Below are positions 57,400 to 64,000 of a stretch of DNA of 64,000 bases, piece after piece (within the stretch, counting starts at the first letter, position 1; each line of letters starts with the position of its first letter). Location: contig BSBN01000334.1 of NCBI GenBank assembly GCA_027924645.1, forward strand, positions 2,170,001 through 2,234,000, written 5' to 3'. The notes beneath the pieces are model-generated. The model had not been told where the DNA came from. It ran no database searches and worked only from the letters and a program-made list of their open reading frames with translations. Source of the DNA: Cunninghamia lanceolata (Eukaryota > Streptophyta > Pinopsida > Cupressales > Cupressaceae). Made by a program: the position numbers and the translations under genes.

Positions 57400-58060
57400 T
57401 AGATTGGGATATGATGATGATGTCATCATCATGGATGGGCTTCATTAAATGTAAAAGGCTGACATCATGGTCATACTGAAGGAAATTAGAATGTTAAGAA
57501 ATATGACCCTAATATTGAGGAATATCACCCTCCAAATAAGATGACATCACGGTCATGTCGAGCTTTTTATATCGGGTCAGAATAATGTCACTAACATGTT
57601 AGGAAAGATCAGTCATATTAGATAAGATGACAGATGTTAGAAATTAGATGACCTTCGGAGTTCAAGTCGATTGATGATGTCACCATCATATTGGGTCCTT
57701 TGTGGAATGGGATAAGTTGACGTCATCATCATGTTATTTAAAAGGGTGATCGTTGGAAAAATACCTCCACGAGGTAAAAAGGATGATGACGTCACCATCA
57801 GGGTGATTTTCTCTATTCATCAGGGTTGGATGATGTCATCATCATATTGGCACTAGGGTGATATTTGAAAGATCGGGTGATATTCGAAAGATGACCCCCT
57901 CAAAATATATGAAGCTGTCTGACGGGTAAATATCACTATCACGTAAAATTGATGTCTGGAGTTTCAGACCAAATGATTATCGCGTGATAAACTGGCATTG
58001 GGGTGATCTTATAATATTAGGGTGATATTACACAAGGTGACTGATGTTTGGAATATGACC
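57400..58060 (-). promoter_or_regulatory. TGACGTCA-type motif array in E6 U3
   Basis: About eight TGA(C/T)GTCA or TGACATCA words, usually extended by CATCAT, occur between 57412 and 57845 (for example near 57417, 57460, 57541, 57591, 57671, 57719, 57787 and 57830). GGGTGATAT-type repeats follow to 58030. The array is about 1 kb upstream of the TATA box in U3. The core matches plant bZIP (TGA/CRE) sites. The right copy has the same array (63120-63790). Confidence 0.65.
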
Positions 58061-58260
58061 CCCCCTCTCGAATATCAGGTTTGACTAGAACTTTGACTGG
58101 CCATAACTTTCTCATTTGGCCGAATTTCAGGGTGATGTAAAAGGCAGACCTGCCTATAATTTTACACTCTTTCACATGGCAGGCTTCTTGAGGAAAGATT
58201 CAAACTTTGGAATTTGGGTTCAGACTTCAAGATCACAAATATACCTAACATTAAGCACAT

Positions 58261-59271
58261 ACATACTGACTGACGTTGTTTTACCATTACCGCCTAGAAC
58301 ACAAAAGCAAAGGAGCAAGCCAACAAAGTTGGGTCCCTGTTTTGTCAAGTCAAAATGGGGCGTGTTGTGTAACCACACAACAACTTGCCACCAAAGAAAA
58401 CAAACTAAATTGTAATGATTCAAGTGATGTGAACACATTCTAACATAGTATTCTAACTCTTTCTAAGCATGAGCACTTATAATCTTTTTGAATGATAAGG
58501 TTTTCATCATGGCAACAATGCTAATAAAGGATCAGGTGTGTGCAAATGATTAATTATCCTCATCTTGAAAGCAAGTTGAAAGCATGAGTAGCCAATGTTA
58601 AGCTACATAGTTTGGGAGTATCCCTCATAGCCAACCTGGATAGAGCCTTGCTGCCAGCAGGTATCCATAGCCCCAGCAAGGTTATCTATACAATCCCCCT
58701 AAGTAGAGCCCCACTGCCAGCAGGCATCTATAGCTCTGGTAGATTTACTTAGATGGCCTAATTTTATTATATTTTTTTTTTTAGATTTTCAAAATTTCTG
58801 TATATATTCATATGATGTCATCATGTAAGCTTAGTGTGCAAGGTGTGGTCACTTGCTGATTTAGGTTGGAGATTGCATTGGTAGCAAGGGAGTCCCTTTA
58901 GATTTTTCACTTAACACCTATACTTGTGTTTTCAACAAACCCAAGGCTATTAGGTGAATCATTGTGAAAGAGTGACTTTGGTTAGGAAAGGGCACCCTAA
59001 TGAAAAAATATCACAGACCTGATAATCAGTACTTCTCAAAATAAGTCATAACCTATATCTAAATTTGTTCTCATCACTTGAATCTTAACAATTTGGTTAT
59101 TTTCTCAGGGTGATGAGCTACATCATCTTGACTAACGAAAACAAAATTCAACAAGCAAACAAAACAACACAAACACACTAAGCAAACTGTACAAACAACT
59201 AACTACAAAAGGAACAACAGAAAACAAAAAAAGAAAGCAAAGAAAAGAAACAAAACAACTACTCTACCAAA
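58261..59271 (-). other. E6 3' untranslated region
   Basis: No gene. It contains an imperfect tandem duplication of about 55 bp at 58639-58752 (TAGAGCC...CTGCCAGCAGG twice) and a poly-T run near 58775. The LTR border lies somewhere in its first part. Confidence 0.5.
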
Positions 59272-60945
59272 CTATATACAAACCTTACAAGGTAAATAAA
59301 ACCCAGGAAACAACCCAAAGACACATGTATTTGCATACTTCCTTATATTGTGCAGGAGCATCAGGGCACTAGTTATGGTTCTAATCCTAGCAAATTCATC
59401 TTTGTATTTTGAAAAATATTCTTGTATTCTAAATTCACTGTATTTAACAGAATAATCACTGATTATCAGCAACTAAGGAATCTCATCATGTTCATGACTA
59501 ATCCATATGCATGTTTTATCTCCCAAATTTCCATAATGAAAATAATAAACCTCATTTACTGTGGAAAGGAAAAATACAACCTGATGTATCTTTGGTTCTG
59601 TTAGACATGCTGATTTGACAGATGGTCTTTCATTTAACCCAACACTTTCATTATTTGGATCAATGTCTGGTCTCACTTCAAATTGAAGGATGTATGGCTC
59701 TTGATGGATTATTTCTTCATCTTCATCCAGCTTTGTTCCTTCATTCTGTATGTATGGTTTATCCTCTAGTTCAGGAAACATCTCAATGTTTTCTTTAATT
59801 CTCTGCATATCAGCATTTAAATAAGTATCTTTATCATCATAACCTGATATACAAAAATTTATCATTTCTAAATCATTTGACTGTAAAGGTGAAACGAATT
59901 TTGATGGATAGGAATACTCCTCTGTTTCATTTTCAAAATAATACTGGATTGGCATCTAATCATGCACAAAAACTCCAAAGTTTTCTGCATCTTCAACTTT
60001 CATGAATGGTTCATCAAATAACTCACATCTATCATTTAGTAGAGTGTCTAATTCTATTAACCTGCAACAATCTTGCATTTGATCATTCAATTTAAAGGAG
60101 TCAGCTATGAAATCAGGATTTAGTTTCTTTTCTATGACTCCATGAGTTGCTATCATGGGAACTTCATCAGTAGTAATGCATTTAAATTCTTCCACCTGTC
60201 TCCATTCCTTTTTACCATAGAATAACTCAAGGAAAGATGTTTCATTATCCTTATCAAAAGTATTAGGATCAGAATCAAAGACTTTATCCTGACAAGTGAT
60301 TTCTTCTCCACAATTTTCAAAAGATTCATACCTGCACTCTACCTCACCTTTACCATAAAGTAGAGAACTCCTATCAATCTCACCATAGAATGACTCAAGG
60401 AAAGATGTTTCCTCTTCTTTACCTTCTATAACTAATTCAGCTATTGTATTTTCTAAACAACTCATCATTAAGGGTGTTGCTTTTCTTTGTTGTTCCAGAA
60501 TTTGAGTCTTCTCCAACATGACCAAGCAAGCATCACAATCCCTTTTTGAATGCTCTTCGTCATGTAATCTACACCAACTTTCAATCAGGACATCATCAGT
60601 GGATAAACCTAATATTTGACTACATTGTATATTTCTAGACAAGTATAAATCAAAATCTTTAAAGCGGTTCACTTCAGTGTCTGGACAACTAATAACTTCT
60701 GGTGCTGCATCTGCTTGTTGCTCCAGAATTTCTTCATTTTCCTGCCAGGCTTCAGCCCTGAACACATCTATAAAGAATATTATTCCTTTCAAATATAGAT
60801 CCAACCTTATAAGAAAAGTTAGACAATTAATTTCACTGTGTTCTACAGTCTGGTGTATCCTGCAACAACTGGATAAACAAAAGTTAGATAAACTTTGAGG
60901 ATAAAGCTGCCTATTCAAAGTTTCCTGAAATAAAGGAATTTTAAC
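59272..60945 (-). pseudogene. E6 unknown protein, 558-codon frame with two TAG codons
   Basis: On the minus strand a frame opens after a TAG at 60946-60948 and runs to 59272. Only two in-frame stops break it: TAG at 59956-59958 (followed at once by ATG) and TAG at 59473-59475. No ATG lies near the start; a 3' splice-like CCTTTATTTCAG ends at 60925, so it may be joined by splicing. Two similar Cys-His segments, CRIHQTVEHSEINC and CRLHDEEHSKRDC (CX2HX3-4HX4C), recall the YCEYH...H...C motif of plant Tat-type gag. Also duplicated are ETSFLESFYG/ETSFLELFYG and an EQQ..A segment. The rest is acidic (Glu/Asp-rich). No enzyme motif is seen. Possibly a divergent gag-like protein; function unknown. 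Confidence 0.55.
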
Positions 60946-61210
60946 CTAACAATTGTCCTCATATGCATCCATCAAAATAAGACTCTATTTTCAATTTTTT
61001 TTTAGGATTTTGAAATTTTAATGAGATCTATCATTTCTCAAAATAAAACTTTGAAAGCTCAAAAAATTCAATGAATCTTTGAAGCTTTGAGCTAGATCCT
61101 TGCAAGAATGCAACCAAAACCTCTCAGATAAGAGATATTTGTAGACATTAACCTCAAATGATGAAATATTTATGCAACATTTGCAGAAATTCACAGATTC
61201 TTTATTCAGG

Positions 61211-61227
61211 CCCTCCTTCTAGCGCCA
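61211..61227 (-). other. E6 primer-binding site
   Basis: On the minus strand TGGCGCTAGAAGGAGGG, five bases from the LTR at 61233. The TGGCGC start fits a tRNA ending GCGCCA, but I cannot name the tRNA. Confidence 0.6.
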
Positions 61228-61232
61228 ATTTA

Positions 61233-64000
61233 TGTTGATGATGATTGTTAGTCATAAAAAAACATAGAATAAAAGTTACACAACAACCTTTACTCATCTT
61301 GAAAGATACGATGAATTCAAAGAATTCATGATCCCAAGTCTCCATGGATTAGTTTTTAATCTAATGATGTTACTCAGTGGTTGATGTGTGTTGCTGTTAA
61401 TCATTCAGGGATCTTACATATTTCAATTGCTTCTGCAAAGTTCCTTAATATTCCTTCAAATATCCTGCTCTTTATATTTGCTCTGCATAAATCTCCAACA
61501 ATTCTACCTCTGCACTATGAATTCACTCAAATAATGTGCCTACAGGTTGATATTTGCATGATATTTTCAACACTACATGCATTTAGCTCAAATATGTTAA
61601 TGATATTCAGTTATCTACGAGATGTCATCATATTTCATATTATTTGCTTCTGATTATTTGTTATTTGCAATTATGATGGTAAATTATTCTGAAATTCAAA
61701 GAAAATTAAAAGAATACTTCAAATTTGGTGAATCTTAGCTATTGAACCACATACATACCAGATACAGTCATGAGGAGAAGAAATCAGACCATATTTTCAC
61801 CAAGATGTTCCACAGCTAGAAACAAATGATGCTAACTTCAAAGGAAAAGGAATGAAGACAACACATATAGACTGATAAGCACTCCAAGGGACGCATCAAA
61901 TCAACACATGTATCAAGAATTCAAACATTGATTACTCAGGATTTATAACGATTTGTAATCAAATGGTCTTCTCTTTCATTAAGTATGCAATGATATGTAT
62001 GCTTACAATAGCTTTGAAATAGGCCCTGATATTTCAGCAGTCAAATTTCAATTAAGCTTCCGAATGCTCAAATTATCACTTCCCTACACCTTTTATAGAA
62101 TAAGGTGAGGGAACAATTACAAATGACCTATGGTCAGGATTTATCCATTAAGATCAACAGTCTAGATGAATAGCACATGCCTGCCAATTGGTAACTACAC
62201 AGCTGGCACAGAATATTCTAGCATCTTTAACTCAGTCCATCCTCTAGCTAACAAATAGCATATTTGACAGTATCCTCCTCAGCTCTGGTTCATGTTACCT
62301 CTGCATGCAACTCAATAATTTTCAGCCATCCTGATCTTAGCCTCAAAAGCTCCACCGTCCTGCAATAAATAGACAAGAAATAAGCATCAGCTTCATTTAA
62401 TAGCCAGCAAGAAGATAAAAATTACATTAAAACAGGTTGAATGTGCAAACCTATATATATCGGGTTATGAATATTGAGCATCTATGAAAACTTAATTAAA
62501 TGTCCATAGGTGGTCAAGAGAGTCTGGGTGGCTATCGTTGACTGGAAAACATGCTATCAGGCCCTAAAATGGCTTCAATGTTTGATCAGGTCCATGGTCA
62601 TTTGAGTGATTTTTGATAAAAATATCAAAAATATGATTTTTGGTATTTTCTACATCTTGGTAAATTACATTTTCGGAGGCCTTCGGATCGAAATTAGGGC
62701 TCAAGACTTCGTCGGTAACTTGGCGTTAAGCCTAAGTAACCAGGCAACTCAAACTAGATAACTAGTTTATCTTTCCAATGAGTCCAAAGAGTTTAAATTC
62801 TGATAAAATAGCTAGGAGTTATGACCCTGCCAAGGGGAAGGTAAAACATTTCCTAATTTTTCTAAGTTTCTCTGAATTTCTGTAAATAATTTCACCTTTC
62901 GGTAGCTCTTTTTGTATTCCAAGGGTAATGTGACCCTTCATATGATATGCAAGCCTATATATTTCAAATGGAAGTGAGTAAAAATGAGTTATCGCATGCA
63001 TAAGATCGTGCATATGCAATACATGCACTTTTGTTCACTAAATTCCATTGAATAAAACTATCGGGTCCGGGTATGCACATTAGCTAATATGAGGGATACT
63101 AACTAATATGACTCTTTTCATAGATCAGGATATGATGATGATGTCATCATCATGGATGGGCTTTGTTAAATGTAAAAGGCTGAAGTCATGGTCATACTGA
63201 AGGAAATTAGGATGTTAAAAAATATGACCTTGATGTTGAGGAATATCGCCCTCTGAATAAGATGACGTCACAGTCATGTTGAGCTTTTTATATCAGGTCA
63301 GAATGATGTCACCGTCATGTTAGGAAAGATCAGTCATATTAGAAAAGATGATGGATGTTAGAAATTAGATGACCTTCAGAGTTCAAGCCGATTGATGATG
63401 TCACCGTCATATTGGGTCCTTTGTGGAATGGGATGAGCTGACATCATCATCATGTTATTTAAAAGGGCGATCGTTGGAAAAATACCTCTGCGAGGTAAAA
63501 AGGATGATGACGTCACCATCAGGGTGATTTTCTCTATTCATCAGGGTTGGATGATGTCATCATCATATTGGCACTGGGGTGATATTCTGCAGCAGGGTGA
63601 TATTTGAAAGATCGGGTGATATTCGAAAGATGACCCCCGCAAAATATATGAAGCTGTCTGATGGGTAAATATCACTAGCACATAAAATTGACATCTGGAG
63701 TTTTAGACCAAATGATTATTGGGTGATAAAATGGCATCAGGGTGATCTTATAATATCAAGGTGATATTACACAAGGTGACTGATGTTTGGAATATGATCC
63801 CCCCTCTCGAATATCAGGTTTGACTAGAACTTTGACTGGCCATAACTTTCTCATTTGGCCAAATTTTAGGGTGATGTAAAAGGCAAACCTGCCTATAATT
63901 TTACACTCTTTCACATGGTAGGCTTCTTGAGGAAAGATTTAGACTTTGGAATTTGGGTTCAGACTTCAAGATCACAAATATACCTGACATTAAGCACATA
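61233..64000 (-). repeat. E6 5' LTR (right copy, cut by window end)
   Basis: It matches 55476-58260. TATA box at 62091-62097. It has an extra 19 bp near 63587 between two GGGTGATATT words, absent from the left copy. Confidence 0.9.

Larger units (their letters stand above)
55476..58260 (-). repeat. E6 3' LTR (left copy, inner border beyond 58260)
   Basis: At least 2785 bp. The match with the right copy is followed until the window ends, so the inner border lies at or beyond 58260, probably before 58450. It has a TTTGCATGAT-flanked 31-bp segment (55796-55836) missing from the right copy, consistent with a deletion between the 10-bp repeats. Confidence 0.85.
55476..64000 (-). mobile_element. 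E6: long-LTR element with a novel protein, minus strand, right end outside window
   Basis: Direct repeats 55476 to at least 58260 and 61233 to at least 64000 start TGTTGATGATG. The primer site lies beside the right copy, so transcription runs leftwards. The two LTRs differ at about 12 of the first 290 positions by eye. The internal region (about 58.4-61.23 kb) has one long frame, with no protease, RT or integrase. It is inserted in the Athila-like integrase; the left flank is ATAGG. Confidence 0.9.

Noticed and set aside
58261..58450. Exact inner end of the E6 left LTR
   Set aside because: The partner copy leaves the window at 64000, and no unique CA plus polypurine tract could be chosen, so no border is claimed.

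Overview
This window reads as nuclear DNA of a large seed-plant genome, most likely a gymnosperm (conifer-like). The inference rests on wall-to-wall nested Copia and Gypsy LTR retrotransposons, long divergent LTRs (about 1.1 to at least 2.8 kb), plant-type primer-binding sites (initiator Met-tRNA type near 11151, 25220, 38186 and 47835; Asp-tRNA type near 50329) and no intact host gene. The species cannot be named from sequence alone. I found no tRNA, rRNA, CRISPR or bacterial-type operon.

Layout. 1-2460: 3' part of a Gypsy-related element with a long intact gag-protease frame and no reverse transcriptase. 2480-3490: array of CATCAGGATA/TGACGTCA motifs. 3590-4870: 3' tail, polypurine tract and LTR of an element related to E4. 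5248-7393: decayed coiled-coil reading frame. 8928-23056: a 3.1-kb inverted duplication (arms 8928-9615 plus 17111-19543, and 19925-23056) whose left arm was split by Copia-1 (9616-17110); the right arm keeps the empty site. 23593-44895: Copia-2, a relative of Copia-1, split by E3 (Gypsy-like, 26306-43137). E3's 5' LTR is split by E4 (27031-37620), and E4 is split by a 4.0-kb element with 630-bp inverted ends (30973-34990): four levels of nesting. 44896-48964: E5, a minus-strand protease-only element. 48966-55475: a plus-strand Athila/Tat-like Gypsy element cut within its integrase by E6 (55476 to beyond 64000), a minus-strand element with LTRs of at least 2.8 kb and a novel 558-codon frame.

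How the parts work together. The autonomous-type elements (Copia-1, the Athila-like element) carry recognisable gag, protease, integrase, reverse transcriptase and RNase H, but stops or frameshifts kill them. Many stops look like CAG to TAG, CGA to TGA or TGG to TAG/TGA changes, as expected from deamination of methylated cytosine in silenced plant DNA. At least five elements (the first, E3, E4, E5, E6) lack any recognisable polymerase and would have needed enzymes in trans. The most unusual items are the inverted-end element with its nine TTGTAT...ATACAA hairpins, the E6 frame and promoter array, the orphan E4 protein followed by a consensus splice donor, and the scrambled Copia-2. All divergence figures are counts by eye over stated stretches.
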